From Pseudomonadota bacterium (lineage in GTDB: Bacteria > Myxococcota > Polyangia > Polyangiales > Polyangiaceae): DNA of 8,512 nt. The stretch is from assembly GCA_023419055.1 (NCBI GenBank), contig JAEZYO010000628.1:1-8512 (forward strand), given 5' to 3'. The notes beneath the pieces were generated by a model. The model did no database searches. It saw only the letters and a program-made list of their open reading frames with translations, and had not been told where the DNA came from. Every line of letters begins with the position of its first letter. Position 1 is the stretch's first letter. Both the position numbers and the translations under genes were made by a program. Shown piece by piece: positions 1-5,983 of this stretch.

Positions 1-57
1 CTGCTCGTGAACTACGCAGACGAGGTGCAGACGAGCCTGCGAGCGCTTCGCTTCTGA
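1..57 (+). CDS. C-terminal end of a protein truncated by the window edge
   Basis: Reading from base 1 gives 18 codons ending LRALRF and a TGA stop at 55-57. The codons end mostly in G or C, as in the confirmed genes of the window, and a large inverted repeat follows 14 bases after the stop, as expected at a gene end. The fragment is too short to identify a family. It could be a chance open frame; the sequence to the left would decide. Confidence 0.45.
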   Translation: MLVNYADEVQTSLRALRF

Positions 58-71
58 GCCCGATTCGCTCG

Positions 72-101
72 CACTCGCTCGGACACTTGTCCGAACGAGT
101 G
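72..101. terminator. 30-base near-perfect inverted repeat between the left-edge gene and the GH28 gene
   Basis: Two 15-base arms (72-86 and 87-101) pair at 13 of 15 positions, with one internal C/A mismatch at 78/95 and an unpaired centre. As RNA it gives a stem of about 12 pairs closed by ACTT. It lies just after the stop at 57 and 64 bases before the GH28 ATG. No T run follows, so it is either a U-less terminator or RNA-stability hairpin, or a dyad operator for the GH28 gene. The choice cannot be made from sequence alone. Confidence 0.45.
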
Positions 102-164
102 GCGCCACGCGTTCCCGCTTGCAAGGCGCGCTGCGCCTGGAGACAAGGATGGACGCGGGTCACC

Positions 165-1778
165 ATGCGAAGACTCTTCGTCGTCATGTCGTTCTCGTCC
201 GTCTTGCTCTCCGGAAGCTGCGCGCCTATTCGCGCCCCCGAGAAGGCGAGCGCCCGGGACATCGCTTTCGCGGCGGGCCAGAGCTCTCCAGCGCCGCTTC
301 CAGCCACGGCGAGCGCTCCGCCCATCGCGCCGATCGCGGCGCCGTTCCCGATGCCGGCGCTCGCACGACCGCGTATCCCGGCGGCGGTGTTCGACGCGCG
401 CGAGTACGGAGCCGTCGGCGACGGCAGCACCAAGAACACGCTCGCCTTCGCGCGAGCGATCGAAGCCGCAAGCCGTGCCGGCGGAGGCCGCGTGTCGATC
501 GCGCCGGGTCGCTTCTTGACGGGACCGATTCACCTGCGCTCGAACATCGAGCTTTACCTCGCCGAGGGAGCCGAGCTGCTCTTCAGTCAGGACTTCGCAG
601 ACTACCTACCGCCCGTCTTGACCCGTTGGGAAGGGCTCGAGGTCATGAACTACTCGCCCCTCGTGTACGCGCGCGACTGCAAGAACGTGGCGATCACGGG
701 CAGCGGTAAGCTCGACGGGCAGGGCGCGGCCTGGTGGCCCTGGAAGAAGTCGCAAGGCGAGTCGGCGAAGCGCCTCTACGAGATGGCGACCGCCGGCGTC
801 CCGACCGAGCAGCGCGTGTTCGGCGTGGAGGGCGGCCTCCGGCCGAGCTTCGTCCAGACCGTCGGCTGCGAGAACGTGCTGGTAGAAGGCGTGACGATCG
901 TCAACGGCCCGATGTGGACGATCCACCCGGTGTACTCCGAGAACGTAATCGTCCGTGACGTGAAGGTCGTGACCGAGGGTCCGAACAACGACGGCGTGAA
1001 CCCCGACTCGAGCCGCAACGTCCTCATCGAAGACTCGTTCTTCAGCACTGGTGACGACTGCGTGGTCATCAAATCCGGCCTGAACGAGGATGGTTGGCGA
1101 GTCGGGAAGCCGAGCGAAAACATCGTCGTTCGACGTCTGCGGGGCGAGCGAGGCCACGGCGGTGTGGTGATCGGCAGTGAGATGTCGGGTGGCGTTCGCA
1201 ACGTCTGGGTGACCGACTCGGAGTTCAAGGGTACCGATCGCGGCCTTCGCATCAAGTCGATGCGCGGCAGAGGCGGCGTGGTCGAGAACGTCTACTACGA
1301 GAACGTCCGCCACGAGGACCTTCGCCTGACGGTCGTGGAGATGACGACCTTTTATGCCTCCTCGACCTTGAAACCGAAAACCGAAGCTCCCCCATCCATT
1401 CGCCACGTGCACGTCCGGAACGTGACGGCTCGGGGCGCGAAGCAAGCGGCCGAGCTCGTCGGTTTGCCCGAGCTCGCGCTCGCCGACATCAGCTTCGAGG
1501 GCGTGACGATCTCGAGCGAGCAAGGCGTCCGAGCAGTGGACGCCGAGGGCATCCGCTTCTCCGGAGTCACGATCACGCCGCGCCAGGGTCCGGCATTTCG
1601 CTTCGAGAGGTCTCGCGCCACGATCGAACGCTCCTGTCCAACGAGCGTTCCCTGCATCGAGCTCACTGGGGACAAGAACGCCGTCGAGCTCGACGGCGCT
1701 CCGTTCTCCTGCGTCTCGGGCGTGCGTGCCTCGAGTAGCGGCGGCTCTTCTGCCGCGACGCCGTTGCCCGGGAACTAG
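165..1778 (+). CDS. Glycoside hydrolase family 28 (polygalacturonase-like), exported
   Basis: This 537-residue protein is a right-handed parallel beta-helix enzyme of family GH28, which hydrolyses alpha-1,4 galacturonosyl links in pectin by inversion. The fold begins near residue 65 (FDAREYGAVGDG, the pectin-enzyme N-terminal strand). All four GH28 active-site blocks are seen: NND at 274-276, GDD at 296-298, GHG at 330-332 and RIK at 362-364. Residues 1-18 form a short basic then hydrophobic signal, ending at Cys19 (SGSC). That is a weak lipobox, so the protein may be a lipoprotein or secreted. A low-complexity Ala/Pro linker (about 35-65) follows. The ATG at 165 was chosen over the TTG at 87 because it starts the signal peptide and has AAGGATGG at 145-152. 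The exact pectin substrate (polygalacturonan, rhamnogalacturonan or xylogalacturonan; endo or exo) cannot be told. The gene ends tail to tail with its right neighbour, sharing a CTAG. Confidence 0.93.
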   Translation: MRRLFVVMSFSSVLLSGSCAPIRAPEKASARDIAFAAGQSSPAPLPATASAPPIAPIAAPFPMPALARPRIPAAVFDAREYGAVGDGSTKNTLAFARAIEAASRAGGGRVSIAPGRFLTGPIHLRSNIELYLAEGAELLFSQDFADYLPPVLTRWEGLEVMNYSPLVYARDCKNVAITGSGKLDGQGAAWWPWKKSQGESAKRLYEMATAGVPTEQRVFGVEGGLRPSFVQTVGCENVLVEGVTIVNGPMWTIHPVYSENVIVRDVKVVTEGPNNDGVNPDSSRNVLIEDSFFSTGDDCVVIKSGLNEDGWRVGKPSENIVVRRLRGERGHGGVVIGSEMSGGVRNVWVTDSEFKGTDRGLRIKSMRGRGGVVENVYYENVRHEDLRLTVVEMTTFYASSTLKPKTEAPPSIRHVHVRNVTARGAKQAAELVGLPELALADISFEGVTISSEQGVRAVDAEGIRFSGVTITPRQGPAFRFERSRATIERSCPTSVPCIELTGDKNAVELDGAPFSCVSGVRASSSGGSSAATPLPGN

Positions 1779-2509
1779 AAGCCGAGGATGGGCGAGTAGT
1801 CGGGAGATCCCTCTGCCGGAGGGTCCGCCTCGGGAGCGTCGGACTCGGGCACGTCGCCGTCGGGGTAGTCCGCATCGGGGATGTCACCGTCCGGCACGTC
1901 GGCGTCCGGCACGTCGTCGTTCGCGGGGCGCGCTGCCGGTTCGCCGCTGTCTTGCCTCGGGGACAGATCGTTCGGGTCGAGCGCCGGGCTGTCCGGCGGC
2001 CGCAGGGTGTCGGGCGAGCCGAAATCGAAACCTCGATCCTCCTCCCGTTCCTTCGACGCGGCGCCCGGAGGCGGCGTCACGAGCGGCGGCTCCCGGTCGG
2101 GGGGAGGCCTCACCTGCCGGCCCGCGCCCCTCCGCTCGGCGTCCCCTGGCGGGCTAGGCGGAGCCAATTCCGGGCTCGGAGGAGCAGCCTCCGGTGCCTG
2201 AGGCGGGCTGGACAAGGCGCTCGACCAAACCGGGTTTTGCCCGAGGCTCGGCTCGAATTCGCGGGGGACCATCGGCAGCTCCTCGGTCGGCCCGAGCGAG
2301 ACGCGCGATGTCGAGGTGGCGCGCTCGATGAGCAAGAGGCCCGCACCGAGGGCAAGAATCAGTGCCGAAGCAATGACGACGGCCGGCCATCGGCGATGCA
2401 GCGGGAGCTCGATGGGCTCGTCGTACTCCGCGCGCGAACGCCAGCCGAGGGGTTCGCGCTCCTCCCAGGTGCGGCCGAAAGGGCCGGGATAAGTCGGGTT
2501 GGAAGGCAT
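1775..2509 (-). CDS. Single-pass membrane protein with Pro-rich, acidic pentapeptide-repeat exterior
   Basis: I do not recognise a family. The 244-residue product has a polar N-terminus (1-38), two Arg (39-40), one hydrophobic helix (about 41-61) and a long disordered tail. Basic residues before the helix suggest the N-terminus is cytoplasmic and the tail periplasmic. The tail is rich in Pro, Ser, Glu and Ala (about 80-195). It ends in tandem pentapeptides of the form D-x-D-x-P (residues about 198-231, then decayed copies) and a C-terminal YSPILGF. There is no TonB C-terminal domain or other fold. The start is well supported: GGAGG (2516-2520) stands six bases before the ATG. Its stop overlaps the GH28 stop in a shared CTAG (1775-1778). 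It may be a surface spacer or envelope-spanning protein; that is a guess from composition only. Confidence 0.8.
   Translation of the reverse strand: MPSNPTYPGPFGRTWEEREPLGWRSRAEYDEPIELPLHRRWPAVVIASALILALGAGLLLIERATSTSRVSLGPTEELPMVPREFEPSLGQNPVWSSALSSPPQAPEAAPPSPELAPPSPPGDAERRGAGRQVRPPPDREPPLVTPPPGAASKEREEDRGFDFGSPDTLRPPDSPALDPNDLSPRQDSGEPAARPANDDVPDADVPDGDIPDADYPDGDVPESDAPEADPPAEGSPDYSPILGF
1817..1921 (-). repeat. Tandem 15-base repeat coding for D-x-D-x-P pentapeptides
   Basis: About seven consecutive 15-base units encode DADVP, DGDIP, DADYP, DGDVP, ESDAP, EADPP and a leading DDVP. The Asp and Pro positions are kept while the second and fourth residues vary, and copies decay toward the C-terminus. 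Regular acidic spacing could bind divalent cations or simply keep the tail extended. Units of this length can expand or contract by slippage. Confidence 0.8.
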
Positions 2510-2515
2510 GGACTT

Positions 2516-2520
2516 CCTCC
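2516..2520 (-). promoter_or_regulatory. Strong Shine-Dalgarno site of the Pro-rich membrane protein gene
   Basis: On the minus strand GGAGG lies six bases before the ATG at 2509, the clearest ribosome binding site in the window. It fixes this start and supports the gene being real despite its low-complexity product. Confidence 0.8.
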
Positions 2521-2840
2521 GTGACCATCGGTCGAAAACAGGTGGGCTTGTTCACCCAGGTGCAGTGCAACGACCGGGCCGACGACCAGAAAGGCGGTTC
2601 GCGAGCGGGGCGATTCGACACATGGCGACCGAGGCGGGCGATCGCGTCCCAACATCCGAGTGCTTTGGAAAATGCTGCCAAAACAGGTCCCGCGCGAGTT
2701 CCAATCGCCTTGGAAGCTGGCTTGCAAGGCCCGAATAGGCGGGCTAGGGTCACGAGGTCACAGCGTTTTCGGTAACCGCCTGCCTGCTCTCTCGATACGA
2801 GATCGCGGAAAGTCGATTCTCCGGTAGCGAATTTGTGAAG

Positions 2841-2858
2841 GCAGCGGAGAGCCGCTGC
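2841..2858 (+). promoter_or_regulatory. Perfect 7-bp hairpin upstream of the RRM gene
   Basis: GCAGCGG (2841-2847) and CCGCTGC (2852-2858) pair perfectly around the tetraloop AGAG, 68 bases before the RRM start codon. If transcription starts upstream, this is part of a structured 5' leader. Genes for small bacterial RRM proteins are often temperature regulated, so a regulatory leader is plausible but not shown. Confidence 0.45.
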
Positions 2859-2869
2859 GACCGGGTTGA

Positions 2870-2889
2870 ACGAAGTTACGGCTCTTCGT
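2870..2889 (+). promoter_or_regulatory. 6-bp hairpin followed by CTTTT, possible attenuator
   Basis: ACGAAG (2870-2875) pairs with CTTCGT (2884-2889) around an 8-base loop, followed at once by CTTTT (2890-2894). This resembles a weak intrinsic terminator placed 37 bases before the RRM start, so it could attenuate transcription. The stem is short and may be chance. Confidence 0.3.
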
Positions 2890-2926
2890 CTTTTCGGATG
2901 CGATCAAAGCCGAGTCGAGAAGCAAG

Positions 2927-3289
2927 ATGAACAACCGATTGTACGTAGGGAACCTGTCGTTCGACACGACCGAAGATGGCCTCCGTCGCGCCTTCCAGGC
3001 CTGCGGTGAGGTCGTCGAGACGCAGCTCATCCTGGACCGCATGACGGGCCGTTCGCGTGGCTTTGGTTTCGTCGTGATGGCGACCGCCGACGAGGCGCGT
3101 AAGGCCATCGAGCAGATGGACGGGGCCGATCTCGATGGTCGGGCCCTTCGCGTCAACGAGGCCGAGGAACGCAAGCCCCGCCAGGGCGGCGGTGGTGGCG
3201 GCTTCGGTGGTGGTGGTGGCGGCGGCGGTGGCGGTCGCGGCGGCGGTGGTGACCGCGGTCGTCGTAACGACCGTCGCGATCGCTGGTGA
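2927..3289 (+). CDS. RRM-domain RNA-binding protein with glycine-rich tail
   Basis: A 120-residue cytoplasmic protein with one RNA recognition motif (about 3-79). RNP2 is LYVGNL (5-10) and RNP1 is RGFGFVVM (44-51). The aromatic residues that stack on RNA are present (Tyr6, Phe46, Phe48). After the domain comes a glycine tract (87-108) with one Arg, then a basic end with several Arg/Asp (109-120), like RGG-type tails. This layout matches the small Rbp-type proteins of cyanobacteria and myxobacteria, which bind single-stranded RNA and are often linked to cold or stress response. The ribosome site is weak (GAGAAG, 2917-2922). A structured leader lies upstream, and a 10-bp hairpin 14 bases after the stop probably ends or stabilises the message. 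Family assignment is very secure; RNA targets are unknown. Confidence 0.97.
   Translation: MNNRLYVGNLSFDTTEDGLRRAFQACGEVVETQLILDRMTGRSRGFGFVVMATADEARKAIEQMDGADLDGRALRVNEAEERKPRQGGGGGGFGGGGGGGGGGRGGGGDRGRRNDRRDRW
3185..3250 (+). repeat. GGN-rich tract coding for the RRM protein's glycine tail
   Basis: About 22 codons, nearly all GGC or GGT, form the low-complexity glycine tail, broken by one Phe and one Arg. Mixed GGC/GGT codons argue for selection on the protein rather than a simple nucleotide repeat, though the tract is prone to length change. Confidence 0.85.
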
Positions 3290-3303
3290 GCCGGAACGAG
3301 CGG

Positions 3304-3347
3304 GGCCGCGCGGAAGCGAGTTCGAATCGAGCGCACACCGCGCGGCC
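3304..3347. terminator. 10-bp GC hairpin downstream of the RRM gene
   Basis: GGCCGCGCGG (3304-3313) is perfectly complementary to CCGCGCGGCC (3338-3347), with a 24-base loop that contains the palindrome TTCGAA. It begins 14 bases after the RRM stop and lies before the next gene. No T run follows. A U-less terminator or a 3' stabilising hairpin is the best reading. Confidence 0.5.
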
Positions 3348-3405
3348 AGCGCCCGACGCCCCTCGCGTCGAGCACAGTGAATGAACCTCGGGCGAAGAAC
3401 GAAAC

Positions 3406-3795
3406 ATGAGTAGCTTCAGGCAGCGGCGTGACGAGACAGCGCGACGGGCAGCGGAGCGGCGCAAGCGAGAAGACAGCGCACCCCGTCTTCAAGAGCGCGT
3501 TCCAGAGCTCAAGACGCTGATCCTCGAGATCCACGAGCTCCGCGGAACCGTAGCGATCGACGAGTCGAAGCACGTTCGCCACATCGTCGTGCCGCACGCG
3601 CCCGCGCTCTTCGATCTGCCTTGTCTCGATCCGTCGTGCGTAGACGGCGGTCACGACGTGACCAATCAAATCCTGCGCTCGCTCACCGCTGGTGAAACGC
3701 GCTTCGAAGGTGAGCACGCCTGTCACGGGCGCACCGGCAGCGCCGATTGTCAGCGCGCGCTCCGCTACGTCGCCGTGGCGACCTACAAGACCTGA
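3406..3795 (+). CDS. Small conserved-looking Cys/His protein of unknown function
   Basis: A 129-residue protein I cannot name. The N-terminus (1-28) is very basic and polar with no signal peptide, so it should be cytoplasmic. The body has a beta-strand-like stretch around HIVVPHAPALF (59-69). It then has Cys73-x4-Cys78, a GGHDVT stretch (81-86) and Cys106-His107 with Cys115, a spacing that could bind one zinc ion through two Cys pairs. The product ends in RYVAVATYKT. The even hydrophobic pattern and codon bias support a real gene. The ribosome site is poor. It follows the RRM gene on the same strand but after a hairpin, so co-transcription is uncertain. It converges with the ParB-like gene, with nine bases between stops. 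A zinc-binding role is inferred from spacing only. Confidence 0.8.
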   Translation: MSSFRQRRDETARRAAERRKREDSAPRLQERVPELKTLILEIHELRGTVAIDESKHVRHIVVPHAPALFDLPCLDPSCVDGGHDVTNQILRSLTAGETRFEGEHACHGRTGSADCQRALRYVAVATYKT

Positions 3796-3808
3796 GCCCT
3801 TCGCTCAG
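3792..3808. terminator. Small hairpin spanning both convergent stop codons
   Basis: CTGAGC (3792-3797) pairs with GCTCAG (3803-3808) around CCTTC. The arms contain the TGA of the + gene (3793-3795) and the TGA of the - gene (3805-3807). The symmetric position suits a bidirectional end signal, but the stem is only six pairs and lacks a T run. Confidence 0.3.
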
Positions 3809-4806
3809 TCGTCGTCGGCGGGGGCCCCACCGCTGCGTGCCAGATCCGACGCGTTGATCTTCTCCACGTCGAGCGCGCGCGCCCTGCGCGTCATCGTGGC
3901 AAAAAGCTCGTCATAGGGTGGCGGCTCTCCCTTGATGAAGCGGAGCGGGTTGACGCGCGCCACGACGAAGTTCTTGAGGTAGGGACTCTTGAGCCCCTTC
4001 TCCTTCAGCTTGGCCACCGCCGTGTTGACCGCGTCGTCGAAGTCGAGCACGAGGTCGGCTCGGCGGCGCCGCTCTTCGGCTCCCTGGGCGAGCGGCTGCT
4101 CGATCCAGGAATCGACCTTGCGGAGCACCGGGTGATACGCACCGCCCGCGAGGCGCGCTCGCGTCTCGTAAGCGAACCCCAGCGTGACGAGCGCGGGCTC
4201 TTCGAACTCGAGCTCGAAGTCGCTCTCGTTCGCGGGTGAATGCCCAGCCAGATCGCGGTACATCCGCACGACCTCGAGGGCACGCTCGCGGAGCGTGTGA
4301 GCCTTCTCGATGTTGAGCGCGAGGATCTGGTAGGCGACCGCGAACTCGGGGACCAGGAGCGCAACGACGCTGCGCGCGCCCAGGCTCCGGAGCGCCACCA
4401 AGCGGTGATGCCCGTTGGGCGTGAAGTAGATCTCGCTCTGGCGAACCGCGATGATGGGATCGAGGAAGCGCTTGGTCTTGCCCATCGCGACGGTGAGCTT
4501 TCGCACGTGCGCCTCGCTCACGTCGCGCTGGAATGGCGTGGGCTTCACCTTGTCGATGGGCAGCGCAGCGAGCAGCAAGGCGTGAGCGCCGAGCGGGTCG
4601 CGGTACAACGAGAGCACCTCACCGCCGTCGGCTCTGACGCGCCGAGCGAGCTCCGCGACCTCCTCCCCCGGCTCGCTGATGACGAGCTCGTTCGGAGCGA
4701 GCCCGCTCGCCTCGATCGCGGCGACCTTCGCGCGCCGCTTGCTCGGCGCCTTCTTCGCAGTCGCCTTCTTTGCAGTCGCTTTCTTCGCAGCCACGATGGC
4801 GAGCAT
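3805..4806 (-). CDS. ParB N-terminal-domain protein with histone H1-like Lys/Ala tail
   Basis: A 333-residue protein. Residues 1-27 are Lys/Ala/Arg repeats (KKAT, KKAP, SKRR) like the tails of histone H1-type DNA binders. Residues about 81-152 match the ParB/sulfiredoxin fold: LPIDKVKPTPFQRD, then a helix, then PIIAV and the NGHHR loop (131-135). That loop takes the place of the GERR box that binds CTP in true ParB. The rest (155-333) is helical and charged; I see no clear helix-turn-helix and no partner ParA, so it is probably not the chromosome segregation ParB. DNA binding through the tail is likely; nucleotide or nuclease activity is open. The ATG at 4806 has AGGG directly abutting it, so the GTG at codon 5 could be the true start. 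It lies 52 bases after the GH6 stop on the same strand, with a hairpin between. Confidence 0.88.
   Translation of the reverse strand: MLAIVAAKKATAKKATAKKAPSKRRAKVAAIEASGLAPNELVISEPGEEVAELARRVRADGGEVLSLYRDPLGAHALLLAALPIDKVKPTPFQRDVSEAHVRKLTVAMGKTKRFLDPIIAVRQSEIYFTPNGHHRLVALRSLGARSVVALLVPEFAVAYQILALNIEKAHTLRERALEVVRMYRDLAGHSPANESDFELEFEEPALVTLGFAYETRARLAGGAYHPVLRKVDSWIEQPLAQGAEERRRRADLVLDFDDAVNTAVAKLKEKGLKSPYLKNFVVARVNPLRFIKGEPPPYDELFATMTRRARALDVEKINASDLARSGGAPADDD
4747..4788 (-). repeat. 15-base repeats coding for the KKATA tail
   Basis: Near-identical 15-base units encode AKKAT, AKKAT, AKKAP at residues 7-21 of the ParB-like protein. The repeat gives a flexible, strongly positive tail suited to non-specific DNA contact, and its length may vary between strains. 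Confidence 0.75.
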
Positions 4807-4837
4807 CCCTCAAGGAGCTCGCCATGACCAGGCTGCT

Positions 4838-4854
4838 CGTCTCGTGACGAGACG
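4838..4854. terminator. Hairpin immediately after the GH6 stop codon
   Basis: CGTCTCG (4838-4844) and CGAGACG (4848-4854) pair perfectly around TGA, four bases beyond the GH6 stop on the minus strand. No T run follows before the ParB-like gene. It may end or trim the GH6 message and so separate the two genes, or protect the upstream part of a shared transcript. Confidence 0.45.
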
Positions 4855-4858
4855 CGGA

Positions 4859-5983
4859 CTACTTCGCGAGCTCGATGGCGTTCTCGTCCCAGAACGCCCC
4901 GGCCTTGGGCCCGCCGTTGCACTCCCCGTCCGACTCACCCGGGCGCTTCAGCCAGAGGAACGCGTCCACCAGCGGCTCGCCGGTCTCGATGGTCGGGGGA
5001 TTGCCGATCTTTCGGCCGGGGGGATTGCACCAATCGTACTTGGGCGCGTAACCCGCTCCGTTCCGGCTCGTGTCGATGACGAAGTGGGTGCTCCCGCCGA
5101 GGAGCGTCGACACCTTCTTGCCGAACTCGATGTTCTGGTCGGTGGGGCCGTAGTTGGACGTGTTGAGCGAGAAGCCGTGCGCCTCCTCGACGCCCGCCTT
5201 CTTGAGGCGCTCCGCGATCTCCTCCGCGGGCTTCCACACGGCGTGACCGCCGTCGATGTAGACGATCGTCTTCGGGTTCTGACGGAGCACCCGCACGGCG
5301 TCCTTGATGAGCGACAGGCGCTGCTCCTGCTGCTCGGGAGTGAGGCACTTGTCGAGGAGCGGGATCGCGTCGGGCTCCAGGATGACGACGGCCGCGTCCT
5401 CGCCGATGCCCGCGGCGATACGACGAATCCAGCGCTTGTACGCGTCGTCGTCCTTCAAGCCACCGGCGGAGTGCTGGCCGCAGTCACGACCCGGGACGTT
5501 GTAGGCGATGAACACCGGGACCTGACCGAGCGCCTTGGCCTTGCCGACCACGAACTCTACGGTGCGGTAGATGTTGGTGTTCCACTCACCGAGCCAGAGC
5601 GCCTGCGGCTGCTTCGCGATCTTTTCGATGATCGCGGCCTTGTCGGGGTGGTCCTTCTTGAGCGCATTCACGCGGAGCTGCGCGAGCGACTCCGGATCGA
5701 CGAAGAGCTTGACGTCCTTGAACGGGTTCCCCGACACCTTCTCCGCGGGCGGAGGCTCGGTGATCGGGAAGTCGACGGTCGGATCCTGGTACTGGTTCCC
5801 GGAGGACGCCGACGCCGAGTCGGGGCTCTGCGCGGGCGCGCTCTCGTCAGCCTTTTTCCCGCAAGCGGCGAGGCCGAGGGCGAGGGCGAGGAAGGCGCCG
5901 AAGAGAGGCGAACGGCGAGCAAGAACTGGGACCGGTTCCAGAACCGAAGACGTAGCTCCGCGAGTCATGTTGCCGGGCATCAT
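4859..5983 (-). CDS. Glycoside hydrolase family 6 beta-1,4-glucanase, lipoprotein
   Basis: A 374-residue GH6 enzyme, which cleaves beta-1,4-glucan (cellulose) by inversion. The signal ends in the lipobox LAAC with Cys41. A Ser/Ala/Pro linker (about 45-80) leads to a catalytic domain of about 285 residues. GH6 landmarks: NVPGRDC (162-168), LEPD (202-205) with the likely catalytic acid Asp205, HFVIDTSRNG (300-309), CNPPGRKIG (319-327) and KRPGESDG (346-353). Cys168/Cys213 and Cys319/Cys355 match the two conserved GH6 disulfides. The compact domain resembles endoglucanases more than cellobiohydrolases, but loop lengths need modelling. No cellulose-binding module is present; the lipid anchor may replace it. 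The frame opens at 6034, but codons 6034-5984 are AT-rich and unlike the gene, so I prefer the ATGs at 5983/5980 or 5968. No good ribosome site marks any of them. Confidence 0.93.
   Translation of the reverse strand: MMPGNMTRGATSSVLEPVPVLARRSPLFGAFLALALGLAACGKKADESAPAQSPDSASASSGNQYQDPTVDFPITEPPPAEKVSGNPFKDVKLFVDPESLAQLRVNALKKDHPDKAAIIEKIAKQPQALWLGEWNTNIYRTVEFVVGKAKALGQVPVFIAYNVPGRDCGQHSAGGLKDDDAYKRWIRRIAAGIGEDAAVVILEPDAIPLLDKCLTPEQQEQRLSLIKDAVRVLRQNPKTIVYIDGGHAVWKPAEEIAERLKKAGVEEAHGFSLNTSNYGPTDQNIEFGKKVSTLLGGSTHFVIDTSRNGAGYAPKYDWCNPPGRKIGNPPTIETGEPLVDAFLWLKRPGESDGECNGGPKAGAFWDENAIELAK

Larger units (their letters stand above)
2510..2926. other. 417-base divergent intergenic region
   Basis: No convincing gene is seen here: short open frames on both strands lack ribosome sites and recognisable products. 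It must hold the promoters of the leftward membrane protein gene and the rightward RRM gene. Visible elements are the Shine-Dalgarno of the left gene (2516-2520), a direct repeat GGTCAC at 2748-2753 and 2756-2761 (8-base spacing), and two hairpins near the RRM start (2841-2858 and 2870-2889). A patch around 2660-2685 is locally A/T-richer. A TTGAAC at 2866-2871 resembles a -35 box, but no good -10 follows, so I do not call a promoter. Confidence 0.7.

Noticed and set aside
87..164. TTG start giving 26 more residues on the GH28 protein
   Set aside because: The start lies inside the inverted repeat, and the extension would put a Cys/Arg-rich stretch before a normal signal peptide.
606..1523. 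305-codon minus-strand frame inside the GH28 gene
   Set aside because: Antisense to all four GH28 active-site blocks; His/Asp/Val-rich shadow composition.
2499..2775. Short + strand frames in the divergent spacer
   Set aside because: No ribosome site, no hydrophobic or motif pattern, and one overlaps the start of the membrane protein gene on the other strand.
3316..3334. TTCGAAT resembling a tRNA T-loop
   Set aside because: The flanking bases do not form a T-stem and no acceptor or anticodon arms are present.
2758..3726. 322-codon minus-strand frame across the RRM gene
   Set aside because: Its poly-proline stretch is the complement of the RRM glycine tract, and the RRM motifs on the other strand are unmistakable.
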